A stretch of 64,000 nucleotides of DNA from Bacillota bacterium (lineage in GTDB: Bacteria > Bacillota > Limnochordia > Limnochordales > ZCTH02-B6), in contig PKQS01000010.1 in the NCBI GenBank assembly GCA_017577945.1, forward strand, positions 1-64,000, written 5' to 3'. This document shows, in pieces, positions 17,668-26,115 of this stretch (the first letter of the stretch is position 1; each line of letters starts with the position of its first letter). Made by a program: the position numbers and the translations under genes. A model generated the notes under the pieces. That model saw only the letters and a program-made list of their open reading frames with translations. It did no database searches and had not been told where the DNA came from.

Positions 17668-17799
17668 CAGGATCGATTCCGTCAATATCTTCCGCCGCGC
17701 GCGGCGACGGCGATTCAACGGCCTCCTAAGAACCTTGCAACAACCCTCGGCGTCGCAAGGTGAGAAGCGGGTACCGCCTCTACTTGCTTGGAAAAAGCC
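17668..17799 (-). promoter_or_regulatory. Putative L20-type leader of infC-rpmI-rplT
   Basis: This ~130-nt transcribed leader separates the infC promoter from the attenuator. It is structured and non-coding, with CCGAGG/CCTCGG complementarity between its two ends (around 17740 and 17800). It fits the L20 autoregulatory leader by position, though I cannot prove the rRNA-mimic fold by eye. Confidence 0.45.
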
Positions 17800-17805
17800 G
17801 AGGTA

Positions 17806-17834
17806 AGTATACCACGCCCCCGCGCCGGCGTCAA
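17806..17834 (-). promoter_or_regulatory. Sigma-A promoter of infC-rpmI-rplT
   Basis: Minus strand: -35 TTGACG (17829-17834), 17-nt spacer, -10 TATACT (17806-17811). It lies between thrS and infC. Confidence 0.85.
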
Positions 17835-17858
17835 CGAACAATCGCTTGCGCATTCCGA

Positions 17859-19778
17859 CTAGTCTTGCGCGTACGTTTCGATTTCGTGCCGCAGGCGCTG
17901 CAGCAGTTCGGGCACCGTCATGGGACCCAGGTCGCCGCGCCGGCGGTGCCGCACCGCCACCGTGCCCGACTCGACCTCCTTGCCGCCCACGACCAACATG
18001 TACGGCACCTTTTGCACCTGCGCCTCGCGGATCTTGTAGCTGATCTTTTCATTGCGGTCGTCCAGCTCTACCCGGATGCCCGCGGCCGCCAGTTGGTCTT
18101 TGACCTGCCGGGCATACGGCACGTGGTCGTCGGCGATGGTGATGACGCGTGCCTGGACCGGCGCCAGCCACAAGGGGAACGCGCCGGCGTAATGCTCGAC
18201 CAAGATGCCGATGAAGCGTTCCAGGCTACCCATGATGGCCCGGTGGATCATGACGGGCGTCTTGTGCTGGCCGTCGCGATCCACGTACGTCAGGCCGAAG
18301 CGCAGCGGCATCTGGAAGTCCAGCTGTACCGTCGCGCACTGCCACTTGCGGCCCAGCGCGTCGGTTACCTCGAAATCCAGCTTCGGCCCGTAGAACGCGC
18401 CCTCGCCCGGATTAAGCTTATACGGCCGGCCGGCCGCCTTGAGCGCCCGTTCCAGCGCCGCTTCCGCCCGGTCCCACACCGCCGGGTCGCCCATGAAGTT
18501 TTCCGGGCGCGTCGAGAAGTAGATGTCATAGGGCATGCCGAAGGCGCTGTAAACCTCGTCCACCAGCTCCAGCACTTCGGCGATCTGCTCTTCAATTTGG
18601 TCTTCCCGGACGAAGATGTGCGCGTCGTCCTGGTGGAAGCCCCGCACCCGCAGCGCGCCGTGCAGGGTGCCCGACGGCTCATAGCGCGCCAGGGGACCGT
18701 ATTCCGCCAGCTTCAGCGGCAAGTCGCGGTACGATCGCACCTCGCCGGCGTACAGCAGGCAGTGCCCGGGGCAGTTCATCGGCTTGACCGCCATCGCGTC
18801 GTCGTCTCGGTCAATGGGGAACATGTTCTGCTGGAAGTGCGCCCAGTGGCCCGACGTCTCCCACAGCTGCTTCCGGTAAATCCACGGCGTGCTCACTTCC
18901 TGGTAGCCGCGAGGTTCTTGCAGCTTGCGGGAGAAGTCCACCAGCGTCCGGTAGATGCGATACCCTTTCGGGTGCCAGAAGATGAACCCCGGCGCGACGT
19001 CGCGGAAGCTGAACAAGTCCAGCTCGCGCCCGAGCTTGCGGTGGTCGCGCTTTTCCGCCTCCGCCAGCATCGCCAGGTATTCGTCCAGCTGCGACTGCTT
19101 GGGGAACGCCGTGCCGTAAATGCGCTGGAGCATGGGCCGGCGGCTGTCGCCGCGCCAGTAGGCCCCGGCCACCGATTGCAGCTTGAAGGCTTTGATGCGG
19201 CCCGTCGACGGCACGTGGGGCCCGCGGCACAAGTCGACGAATTCGCCTTGCTGGTAGAAAGTGATCTCTTCGTCTTCGCCCAGTTCGTCGATGATTTCAA
19301 GCTTATACGGCTGGTTCTTCTCCCGGTAGTAGGCGATGGCCTCGTCGCGGGTCACCTTGCGCCGGCTGAACGGGTAGTCTTCCTTCACGATCCGGCGCAT
19401 TTCTTCTTCGATGGCCGCGAGCTTCTCCGGCGTCAGCGGCTCCGGCAGCTCGAAGTCGTAGTAAAACCCGTTCTCGATGGCCGGGCCGATGGCCAGCTTC
19501 GCCTCGGGGATAAGACGCAGCACGGCCTGGGCCATGACGTGCGCCGTGCTGTGGCGCAGCACTTCCAGCCCCTCCGGCGTGTCCGCCGTCAGAAGCTCCA
19601 GCGACGCGTCCTCCTCCAGCGGCCGGAACAAGTCGAACAGCCGCCCGTTTACTTTGGCCACGATAGCCTCCCTAGCGATGCGCCCGCCCAGGTCTTTCGC
19701 CACGTCTCCCGGCGTGATGCCCGCCGGATAACGGCGCACCGAACCGTCAGGAAGCGTGACCGCGATTTCTCGGCTCAT
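17859..19778 (-). CDS. thrS: Threonyl-tRNA synthetase
   Basis: Class II synthetase of 639 residues that charges tRNA-Thr. Domains: TGS (1-62), editing N2 domain with HSTAHVMAQAV (~73), catalytic core (~245-530) with the zinc-ligand region MAVKPMNCPGHCLLY and the RGFHQDDAHIF motif, and the C-terminal anticodon domain (~535-639). The ATG at 19778 is used: AGGAGG lies 10 nt upstream, and the open frame above it is the T-box terminator region. Controlled by the T-box at 19849-20129. Confidence 0.97.
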   Translation of the reverse strand: MSREIAVTLPDGSVRRYPAGITPGDVAKDLGGRIAREAIVAKVNGRLFDLFRPLEEDASLELLTADTPEGLEVLRHSTAHVMAQAVLRLIPEAKLAIGPAIENGFYYDFELPEPLTPEKLAAIEEEMRRIVKEDYPFSRRKVTRDEAIAYYREKNQPYKLEIIDELGEDEEITFYQQGEFVDLCRGPHVPSTGRIKAFKLQSVAGAYWRGDSRRPMLQRIYGTAFPKQSQLDEYLAMLAEAEKRDHRKLGRELDLFSFRDVAPGFIFWHPKGYRIYRTLVDFSRKLQEPRGYQEVSTPWIYRKQLWETSGHWAHFQQNMFPIDRDDDAMAVKPMNCPGHCLLYAGEVRSYRDLPLKLAEYGPLARYEPSGTLHGALRVRGFHQDDAHIFVREDQIEEQIAEVLELVDEVYSAFGMPYDIYFSTRPENFMGDPAVWDRAEAALERALKAAGRPYKLNPGEGAFYGPKLDFEVTDALGRKWQCATVQLDFQMPLRFGLTYVDRDGQHKTPVMIHRAIMGSLERFIGILVEHYAGAFPLWLAPVQARVITIADDHVPYARQVKDQLAAAGIRVELDDRNEKISYKIREAQVQKVPYMLVVGGKEVESGTVAVRHRRRGDLGPMTVPELLQRLRHEIETYAQD

Positions 19779-19848
19779 GGCTTTCCGTCCTCCTGCCTTC
19801 CGTCCTCCCGCCTTCTCGCGCCGGCCGCCCGCGGGCAGCCGGTCCAGC

Positions 19849-19882
19849 AAAAAAGCCTCTCGTCCCTCGCGGGACGAGAGGC
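19849..19882 (-). terminator. T-box intrinsic terminator before thrS
   Basis: Perfect stem of GCCTCTCGTCCC with GGGACGAGAGGC (19855-19882), followed by six U residues (19854-19849). Confidence 0.95.
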
Positions 19883-20129
19883 TCCCTCTCGCGGTTCCAC
19901 CCGACTTGACTCGACGCCGCACCTGCGGCGCCAAGTCCACCTCGACGGCGGATAACGGCGCCACCCGGCCCGTTCTACTGAAAGGCCCGCCGCGGGCCTT
20001 CGTTCGACGGGCGGCTTGGAGGGGGTTTTCAGGCGGTCCGTCCGGCCGGCGCTTTCAGCCGCGGCGCCGACTCTCTGTGCGGCGGGTGCCGCCTTACTCG
20101 TCCTCCGCATCGCCTTTCGCAATGCGTGT
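19849..20129 (-). promoter_or_regulatory. T-box riboswitch controlling thrS (Thr specifier)
   Basis: Complete T-box on the minus strand: stem I starts with GGACGAGTAAGG (AGTA loop-E motif, ~20093-20104), then the distal CACAGAGAG and GCGGCTGAAAGC elements, and the specifier region CTGAAA-ACC-CCCTCC giving ACC (Thr) at 20024-20026. The T-box core GGTGGAACCGCGA is at 19889-19901 and a terminator follows. The promoter at 20137-20165 places the transcript start at about 20130, exactly at stem I. Confidence 0.95.
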
Positions 20130-20136
20130 GACACAT

Positions 20137-20165
20137 ATTGTAAGGAATGCTCAACGGCTTGTCAA
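20137..20165 (-). promoter_or_regulatory. Sigma-A promoter of thrS
   Basis: Minus strand: consensus -35 TTGACA (20160-20165), 17-nt spacer, -10 TACAAT (20137-20142). Confidence 0.9.
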
Positions 20166-20191
20166 CGGGCTTCCCGTCACCCGCGTCCCCC

Positions 20192-20803
20192 TCAATGGCC
20201 GGCGCCCAGCACGGCCATGGCCAACATCTGCAACAGGCCGATGAGAAACCCGAAAACGCCGCCCAGCATGATAACGGCTCGCAGTTCTTTGCCCGCTAAC
20301 CTGAGGATGAGGTTTTCCAGTTCGTCCAGCGGCAGCTGCATCACCTTGTCGGTGACCAGCCGCTCGACGTCCAGCCGCTCGCCGGCCCGCCGGCCAAATT
20401 CTTCGACGACGCCGTCCAGTACCCCGCCGGCTTCGCGCACCACGAGATCTTTCATGTACGCGGCCACAGACGCGCGCCAGCGCCCGGGCAGCCAGCGGGA
20501 AAGCCCCTGTTCCACTCTCCGCTCCACGTGGACTCCGACCGTAGCCGCCAGCTGCGCCTTGAGGGCGTCCAGCTCAAGCCGCCCGAGCAGGTCCGGCACC
20601 GACACGAGATCGCGCGCGACCGTGCGGCCGATGCTGGCCGCGAGCTCCGCCTGTCGCTTGGGCAGCACACCTTGCAACCTGAACGGCGTCAGGGGGATTC
20701 TCACGGGCTGCCGCGGGTAAAAGAGCATGCGGATCGCGATGACGTTGGTAATCCAGCCGATGAACGCCCCAGCGGGCGGCAGCAGCCATAGAGCCGGGTC
20801 CAC
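20192..20803 (-). CDS. DUF445 family membrane protein
   Basis: DUF445 protein (YheB-like), 203 residues, of unknown function. The conserved N-terminal membrane segment (PPAGAFIGWITNVIAIRMLFYP) is followed by the family block VLPKRQAELAASIGRTV, a long amphipathic region, and a C-terminal hydrophobic segment (VFGFLIGLLQMLAMAVL). The family is usually ~350-450 residues, so this is a short member. The GTG at 20803 is preferred: AGAGGTG lies upstream and the family starts at the hydrophobic segment; an in-frame ATG at 20887 would add 28 polar residues across a hairpin. Confidence 0.7.
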   Translation of the reverse strand: MDPALWLLPPAGAFIGWITNVIAIRMLFYPRQPVRIPLTPFRLQGVLPKRQAELAASIGRTVARDLVSVPDLLGRLELDALKAQLAATVGVHVERRVEQGLSRWLPGRWRASVAAYMKDLVVREAGGVLDGVVEEFGRRAGERLDVERLVTDKVMQLPLDELENLILRLAGKELRAVIMLGGVFGFLIGLLQMLAMAVLGAGH

Positions 20804-20898
20804 GGCGCGCTGAACACCTCTTTCCGGAAACCTAATATTTCTGCCACCATTTTCAAGAACATGCAAGATTCGTTTGTCCCGTTCCATCTTGGGACTCT

Positions 20899-20929
20899 CT
20901 ACAATGCAGGGAAGATGCCCTGCATGTAG
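20899..20929. repeat. Inverted repeat in the DUF445/BMP intergenic region
   Basis: CTACAATGCAGGG (20899-20911) and CCCTGCATGTAG (20918-20929) form a 12-bp dyad with one bulged A and a 6-nt loop. No T-tract follows, so an operator or RNA hairpin is as likely as a terminator. It lies between two divergent genes. Confidence 0.6.
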
Positions 20930-20964
20930 AAGCAATTTGCGGGGTCGGCGAATTCACCGGTTCG

Positions 20965-20978
20965 GGGCAGGCCTGCCC
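20965..20978. repeat. Perfect 14-bp palindrome upstream of BMP operon
   Basis: GGGCAGGCCTGCCC, 56 nt before the ABC importer start. It could be an operator for the importer; no regulator is identified. Confidence 0.45.
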
Positions 20979-21033
20979 GGTCATTTGCCGACGCCTTGTT
21001 CACTACCACATCAAATCAAAAGGAGGAGTTCCT

Positions 21034-22191
21034 GTGAAGAGGACTGGCTTGTTGGTCGGCGTCCTGATCGTCGCCCTATTGGCCATGTCGGTCAGCGCCG
21101 CCGCGCAAAGCGCTGCCATTGTCTTTGACGTGGGCGGCCGCGGCGACCTGAGCTTCAACGACATGGGCGCCCTGGGCGGCGAGCGGGCCGCGCGGGAGCT
21201 GGGCGTCCGCATCCGCGAAGTGGAGAGCGCTACCACGGCGGACTTCCTGCCGAACCTGCGGGCGCTGGCGCGGACGCGGTCGTACGACGTCATCATCGGC
21301 ATCGGCTTCCTGCTCCAGGATGCCATCCAGCAGGTGGCCCAGGAGTTCCCGAACCAGAAGTTTGCCTTGATGGACGGTTTGGCGGACGCGCCCAACGTGC
21401 TCAGCATCAACTTCGCTGACCACGAGGGCAGCGCGCTGATGGGCGTCCTCGCGGCCATCACGGCGCTGGAGTACGGCTACGACACGGTCGGCATCGTGCT
21501 GGGCATCGAGATTCCGATCCTGCTCCGGTTCGAGATCGGTTATCGCGCCGGCATCAAGTGGGCCGTGGACCGTTACAATGAGATCCATGGCACCAACAAG
21601 AGCCTGCGCGTGCTGCATGTCTACACGGGCGCGTTTGACGACCCGGCGCGCGGCAAGACGGCCGCCGAAGCCATGCTCGCCCAGGGCGCCGGCGTGATCT
21701 ACGGGGTGGCCGGCGCGACGGGTCTGGGTGTGTTCGAGGCCGTCGAGCAATACGCTCGGGCCCGGGGCCTCGAGGTCGGGCCGCCCTTCGCCATCGGCGT
21801 CGACTCCGCGCAGGATTACATCGCGCCGGGCTTCATCCCGGTTTCGATGATGAAGCGGGTCGACAACGGCGTGTACACCGCCATCAAGCGGGCCGTGGAA
21901 GGCACCTTCGAGGGCGGCGTCCTTGAGATGACGCTGGCTATGGACGGCGTCTCGGCCAGCACGCTCGAGGACAACCTGGCCATGTTCGAAGAGGCCATTG
22001 CCGCCGGCAAGAAGACCCCGGCTGAGCGCGATGCGGCTATCGCCGGTATCCAGCGGGCGCGGGCCGCGGTTCCGCAGCTGGCTTGGGATCTGATGGCCGA
22101 GCTCGAGCAGCTCATCAAGTCCGGCGAGTTCGTCGTGCCGGTCGCGCTGGACGCGCAGACTGCCGAGTTCTATCGCCAGCAGCTGCAATAA
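21034..22191 (+). CDS. BMP-family ABC transporter substrate-binding protein (nucleoside import)
   Basis: A 385-residue basic-membrane-protein (BMP/PnrA) type solute-binding protein, a family that binds purine or other nucleosides. A signal peptide spans residues 1-24 with a hydrophobic core and AAAQ end. Family features follow: DVGGRGDLSFNDMGALGG near 30-47, ADHEGSALMGVLAA (~128), YRAGIKWAVD and GVDSAQDYIAPGFIPVSMMKRVDNGVY. There is no lipobox cysteine, although the family is normally lipid-anchored in monoderm Firmicutes. GTG start with AAAGGAGGAG upstream. First gene of a four-gene importer. Confidence 0.9.
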   Translation: MKRTGLLVGVLIVALLAMSVSAAAQSAAIVFDVGGRGDLSFNDMGALGGERAARELGVRIREVESATTADFLPNLRALARTRSYDVIIGIGFLLQDAIQQVAQEFPNQKFALMDGLADAPNVLSINFADHEGSALMGVLAAITALEYGYDTVGIVLGIEIPILLRFEIGYRAGIKWAVDRYNEIHGTNKSLRVLHVYTGAFDDPARGKTAAEAMLAQGAGVIYGVAGATGLGVFEAVEQYARARGLEVGPPFAIGVDSAQDYIAPGFIPVSMMKRVDNGVYTAIKRAVEGTFEGGVLEMTLAMDGVSASTLEDNLAMFEEAIAAGKKTPAERDAAIAGIQRARAAVPQLAWDLMAELEQLIKSGEFVVPVALDAQTAEFYRQQLQ

Positions 22192-22274
22192 GTCTCCCAC
22201 AAAACATCGACGGTGCTCGAGGTGTGACGTAAAACGTCCCCGCGGGGCGCCGATCGAAAAGGGGGCACGGGGCA

Positions 22275-23879
22275 ATGCCTGATCGCTCGGCGCCCCTTCG
22301 GGGCGCCGCAGAGCAGATGACATCGGTGGCGGACCACGGGTCCGCCGCCGATGTCTACCTCGAAATGCGCGGCATCACCAAGGTGTATCCGGACGGCACG
22401 AAGGCGCTCGACAACGTGACCCTGCAGGTCCGCAAAGGTGAAATTCACGGCCTGCTGGGCGAAAACGGCGCCGGCAAGAGCACGCTGATGAAGATTTTGT
22501 CCGGCATCTTGCCGATGACGTCGGGCCAAATCTTCCTCGGCGGGCGCGAGGTTAGGCTGCACAGCACCACGGAAGCGCTCGCCCACGGCATCGGCATGGT
22601 TCACCAGCACTTCTCCCTCGTTCCCAACTTCACGGCCCTCGAAAACGTGCTGCTTGGGCGCGGCGCCAACCTGGCCCGGCCGAACTACGCGGAAGTGCGG
22701 GCCCGCATGGAGCGGCTGATGGAGGAAACGGGCCTGAAAGTGCCGCTGGATACGCCCGTGGAGCTGCTGCCCGTCGGCACGCAGCAGCGCATTGAAATCC
22801 TCAAGACCCTCGACCGCGCATCGAACATTCTCATTCTCGACGAGCCGACCGCGGTGTTGACGCCGCAGGAGACCGACCAGCTCTTCGAAGTGCTGAAGAA
22901 GCTGGCCGCCGGCGGCATGACCATCATCCTCATCACCCACAAGCTGCGGGAAGTGCTGGCCATCACGCAGCGCGTGACGGTGCTGCGCCAAGGCCGCCTG
23001 GTAGGTACCCGCGATACGGCCGGCGTCACGGCGGCGGATCTTGCGCGCATGATGGTGGGCCAGGAGCGGCTGCCGGGCGTCGCGCAGCGCGTGGCAACCG
23101 GCGCGGGGAAGCCCGTTTTGCGCGTCGAAAACTTGCGCGTCAAAGGCGACGGCGACCAGCTCGCGGTCAAAGGCGTGACCTTCGAGGTCCGTAGCGGGGA
23201 AATCTTCGCGATCGCGGGCGTCACGGGCAACGGCCAATCCGAGCTCATCGAGGCGCTGTCCGGCCTGCGTCCCATCGCGGGCGGCGAGGCCTACCTGCAC
23301 GATAAGCCCATCAAGGGCAAAGGGCCGCGGGAACTGTATGCCATGGGTTTGGCCCATATCCCGGAGGACCGCCACCGCCTCGGCATGGTGGCCGAGCTGA
23401 GCGTGATGGAAAACAGCATTCTCGGCATGCATCGGGAGAAGCGTTTCCGCCGGGCTTTGCCGGGGACGCTGCACTGGGGCAAGGTTCGCCGCCACGCGGA
23501 GGAAATCATCAAGACCTTCGACGTCGTTGCGGCTGGCGTGTCGGCGCCGATGCGCAGCCTCAGCGGCGGGAACCAGCAAAAGCTGGTGGCGGGACGCGAG
23601 TTGACGAAGAAGCCGTCGCTGGTCATCGCCGGGCAGCCCACGCGCGGCCTGGACGTGGCGGCTACGGCCTTCATCCGCGATTTGCTCGTCGACATTCGCA
23701 ACCAAGGGCAGGCGGTGTTGTTGGTCTCGGCGGACTTGGATGAAACATTGGCGCTGGCGGACCGCATCGCCGTCATGTACGAAGGCGAGATCTTGGCCGT
23801 GCTCTCCCGGGACGAGTTTGACCGGGAGCGCATCGGGCTCCTGATGGGAGGGGTGCGCGATGCGGCGGTCGCCCGCTAG
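22275..23879 (+). CDS. BMP-family ABC transporter ATP-binding protein, two ABC domains
   Basis: A 534-residue fused ATPase with two ABC cassettes, the NupO/YufO type. The first has Walker A GENGAGKST (~72-80), and a divergent signature (PVGTQQRIEILK) before the Walker B ILILDEPTAVLTPQE. The second has a degenerate Walker A (TGNGQSELIE), signature LSGGNQQKL and GQPTRGLDVAAT as the Walker B region. Asymmetric sites are usual in this family. It powers import through the two permeases downstream. The ATG has AGGGGGC upstream; the stop overlaps the next gene by 20 nt. Confidence 0.93.
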   Translation: MPDRSAPLRGAAEQMTSVADHGSAADVYLEMRGITKVYPDGTKALDNVTLQVRKGEIHGLLGENGAGKSTLMKILSGILPMTSGQIFLGGREVRLHSTTEALAHGIGMVHQHFSLVPNFTALENVLLGRGANLARPNYAEVRARMERLMEETGLKVPLDTPVELLPVGTQQRIEILKTLDRASNILILDEPTAVLTPQETDQLFEVLKKLAAGGMTIILITHKLREVLAITQRVTVLRQGRLVGTRDTAGVTAADLARMMVGQERLPGVAQRVATGAGKPVLRVENLRVKGDGDQLAVKGVTFEVRSGEIFAIAGVTGNGQSELIEALSGLRPIAGGEAYLHDKPIKGKGPRELYAMGLAHIPEDRHRLGMVAELSVMENSILGMHREKRFRRALPGTLHWGKVRRHAEEIIKTFDVVAAGVSAPMRSLSGGNQQKLVAGRELTKKPSLVIAGQPTRGLDVAATAFIRDLLVDIRNQGQAVLLVSADLDETLALADRIAVMYEGEILAVLSRDEFDRERIGLLMGGVRDAAVAR

Positions 23880-25005
23880 TTCCAACGCCCCGGCACGGTC
23901 AAGAACGGAAATGCGGCAAAAGGTGCGGACCGCTCTTGGCTCGCTGCTGCAAGTCGTGCTCGCGGCCGGCGTCGGTTTGGCCATCGGCGCCATCATGATG
24001 AACGCCACGGGCTACGACTGGAAGGAAGCGCTGCAGGCCCTGTGGCTGGGGTCGTTCGGCGACCTGTGGGGCTTTGCCGACACGCTGGCCGAAGCGACGC
24101 CGCTGATTCTGACCGGCCTGACGTTCGCGCTGAGCTTCCGGGCCGGCTACTTCAACATCGGCGCCCAAGGCCAGATGATTATCGGCGCCCTGGTGGCGGT
24201 AGCCATCGGCTCGTCGCTTGCGGCGCCGAAGCCCATCGGCATGATCGTGGTCATTCTGGCGGCTGCCGCCGCCGGCGCCTTGTGGGCGATGCCGGCGTCG
24301 CTGCTGCGGGTGACGCGCGGCGTGCACGAGGTTATTACGACCATCATGTTCAACTGGATTGCGACGTACCTGGCTCGCTACCTCGTGTTCAACGTGCTGA
24401 ACGACCCGCGCAGCGCCGAACGTACCGTGCGCGTTCTGCCGGAAGTGCGCATGGGAACCATCATCGCGGGCGCCGACGCCACGTGGGCGCTGTTTGTGTC
24501 CGTGTTTATCGCGCTGTTCTTCTACTGGCTGCTGTGGCATTCGCCGTGGGGCTTTGAGATGCGGATCGCGGGCCTCAACCGCGAAGCGCTGCGCTACGCC
24601 GGCGGGAGTCCGACCTGGGGCGTGCACATGACGTTCCTCCTGGCGGGCGTGGCGGCCGGCGTGGCCGGCGCTACCCAGATCATCGGTCGTCCTCCTACCT
24701 TCGCCCTCTACGGCGACTTGTCGAACCTCGGCCAGCTGGGCTTTGACGGCATCGCCGTCGCGCTGGTCGGCCGCAACCATCCGATCGGCATCATCTTTGC
24801 TGCCATCTTCTTCGGCGCTCTGAGCACCGGCGCGCGGACGATGCAGATCATGGCCGGCGTGCCGCTCGACCTGATCCGGGTCGTGCACGGCGTCGTCATC
24901 ATGGCCATGGCTGCGCCGGAGACGTGGTCCATCCTGCGCCGGTACATCGCTTCCCGTGTTCCTGCCCGCGCCAGCGCGGCCGCGGCGTCGCGGGCGGAGC
25001 GGTGA
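23860..25005 (+). CDS. BMP-family ABC transporter permease (NupP-type)
   Basis: A 381-residue permease with about nine hydrophobic segments, of the branched-chain/BMP permease superfamily. It has the family motifs FRAGYFNIGAQGQMIIGAL (~97-115) and GGSPTWGVHMTFLLAGVAAGVAGA (~247-270). The start ATG lies inside the end of the ATPase gene with GGGAGGGG before it, indicating translational coupling. It forms the transmembrane channel with the following gene. Confidence 0.9.
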   Translation: MRRSPASSNAPARSRTEMRQKVRTALGSLLQVVLAAGVGLAIGAIMMNATGYDWKEALQALWLGSFGDLWGFADTLAEATPLILTGLTFALSFRAGYFNIGAQGQMIIGALVAVAIGSSLAAPKPIGMIVVILAAAAAGALWAMPASLLRVTRGVHEVITTIMFNWIATYLARYLVFNVLNDPRSAERTVRVLPEVRMGTIIAGADATWALFVSVFIALFFYWLLWHSPWGFEMRIAGLNREALRYAGGSPTWGVHMTFLLAGVAAGVAGATQIIGRPPTFALYGDLSNLGQLGFDGIAVALVGRNHPIGIIFAAIFFGALSTGARTMQIMAGVPLDLIRVVHGVVIMAMAAPETWSILRRYIASRVPARASAAAASRAER

Positions 25006-25017
25006 GGAGGGACGTCC

Positions 25018-25911
25018 ATGATATTTTCATCGCTGCTCATTAACGCCTTGCACGCGATGGTTCCGATTACGGTAACGGCCACGGGCGAGATCCTCAGCGA
25101 GCGCGCGGGCCTGGTCAACATCGGCATGGAAGGCATTCTCCTCATCTCCGCCTTTGCCGCCGTCGTGGGCGCGGAAGCGGGAGGCCCGCTGCTCGGGATG
25201 CTGGTCGGCATGCTGGCGGGCGCCCTGATCGGCCTGATCCACGGAATTATCACCATTTACTTCCGTGGCGACCAGACCATCAGCGGCGTCGGCATCAACG
25301 TGTTGGGCGCCGGGTTGGTGGCGTTCGGCCTCGTGTGGCAGTGGGGGCAGGCCGGCTTCCACCAGGTGCCGCGGGCCGTGCGTTTCCCCCACATCGCCAC
25401 GCCCTTCGGTTCCTTGAGCCCGATGGTGTTCGTGGCCATCGCGTTGGCGCTGCTGACCTACTACCTGATCAACTACACGAACCTGGGCCTGAAGCTGAAG
25501 GCGGTCGGCGAAAACCCGGCGGCGGCCGACGCCGCAGGTGTGTCGGTGGAACGGGTGCGCCTGTTCGGGGCCATCTACGCCGGCGCATTGGCTGGCTTGG
25601 CCGGCGCGTACCTGTCCATTGACTGGCTGGCCACGGTGACGCGCAGCCTGCCGGCGGGCCGCGGCTTTATCGCCCTCGCGACCGTGGTGTTCAGCGGCCT
25701 CAACCCGCTGCTGGCCATCGTGGGCGGCATGATTTTCGGCTTCTTCGACGGCCTGGCGCTGGTCGTGTCGACCAGCCGGGAAGTCACCCGGGTCATTCCG
25801 TACCAGTTCATTCAGATGCTGCCGTACGTGGTGACGCTGCTGGTCGTCGCGGGCGTCATCGGCCGGGCTCGCTTCCCGAGGGCCAGCGGCCAGCCGTACC
25901 GGCGCGAGTAA
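25018..25911 (+). CDS. BMP-family ABC transporter permease (NupQ-type)
   Basis: The second permease, 297 residues, about eight membrane segments, with SERAGLVNIGMEGILLISAFAA (~28-49) and ADAAGVSVERVRLFGAIYAGALAGLAGAYLS (~171-201), which are typical of the BMP permease partner. ATG with GGAGGGACG upstream, 12 nt after the first permease. Last gene of the importer; followed by a strong terminator. Confidence 0.9.
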   Translation: MIFSSLLINALHAMVPITVTATGEILSERAGLVNIGMEGILLISAFAAVVGAEAGGPLLGMLVGMLAGALIGLIHGIITIYFRGDQTISGVGINVLGAGLVAFGLVWQWGQAGFHQVPRAVRFPHIATPFGSLSPMVFVAIALALLTYYLINYTNLGLKLKAVGENPAAADAAGVSVERVRLFGAIYAGALAGLAGAYLSIDWLATVTRSLPAGRGFIALATVVFSGLNPLLAIVGGMIFGFFDGLALVVSTSREVTRVIPYQFIQMLPYVVTLLVVAGVIGRARFPRASGQPYRRE

Positions 25912-25962
25912 ACTGGCTTGCGCCGCGCAGCTGCGGCATCGCCGAAGCTGCATCGCTGGACA

Positions 25963-26000
25963 TCAAAAGCCCGACGCCCCTCAGGCGTCGGGCTTTGATC
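25963..26000. terminator. Bidirectional terminator between ABC importer and amidohydrolase
   Basis: Stem AAGCCCGACGCC/GGCGTCGGGCTT with a CCTCA loop (25967-25995), extended by flanking TCAAA/TTTGA. It is placed between convergent genes and can serve both strands. Confidence 0.85.
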
Positions 26001-26009
26001 TTTCTGGTG

Positions 26010-26040
26010 CTCGTTTTGCTCCTGGCTCCTCGTTTTGCTC
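26010..26040. repeat. Short direct repeat
   Basis: CTCGTTTTGCTC occurs at 26010-26021 and again at 26029-26040, with a 19-bp period. It lies in the non-coding gap beyond the terminator; no function is evident. Confidence 0.6.
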
Positions 26041-26115
26041 TTGCCTCTTCGCCTTGTTCTTGCCGCGAGTTCGGCACCGCAGGAACCTCTGGCGGCGCGC
26101 CGGCTCCCCGCGGGC

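Noticed and set aside
19779..19964. N-terminal extension of ThrS by 62 codons
   Set aside because: The extension would translate the T-box terminator; the ATG at 19778 has a proper ribosome-binding site.
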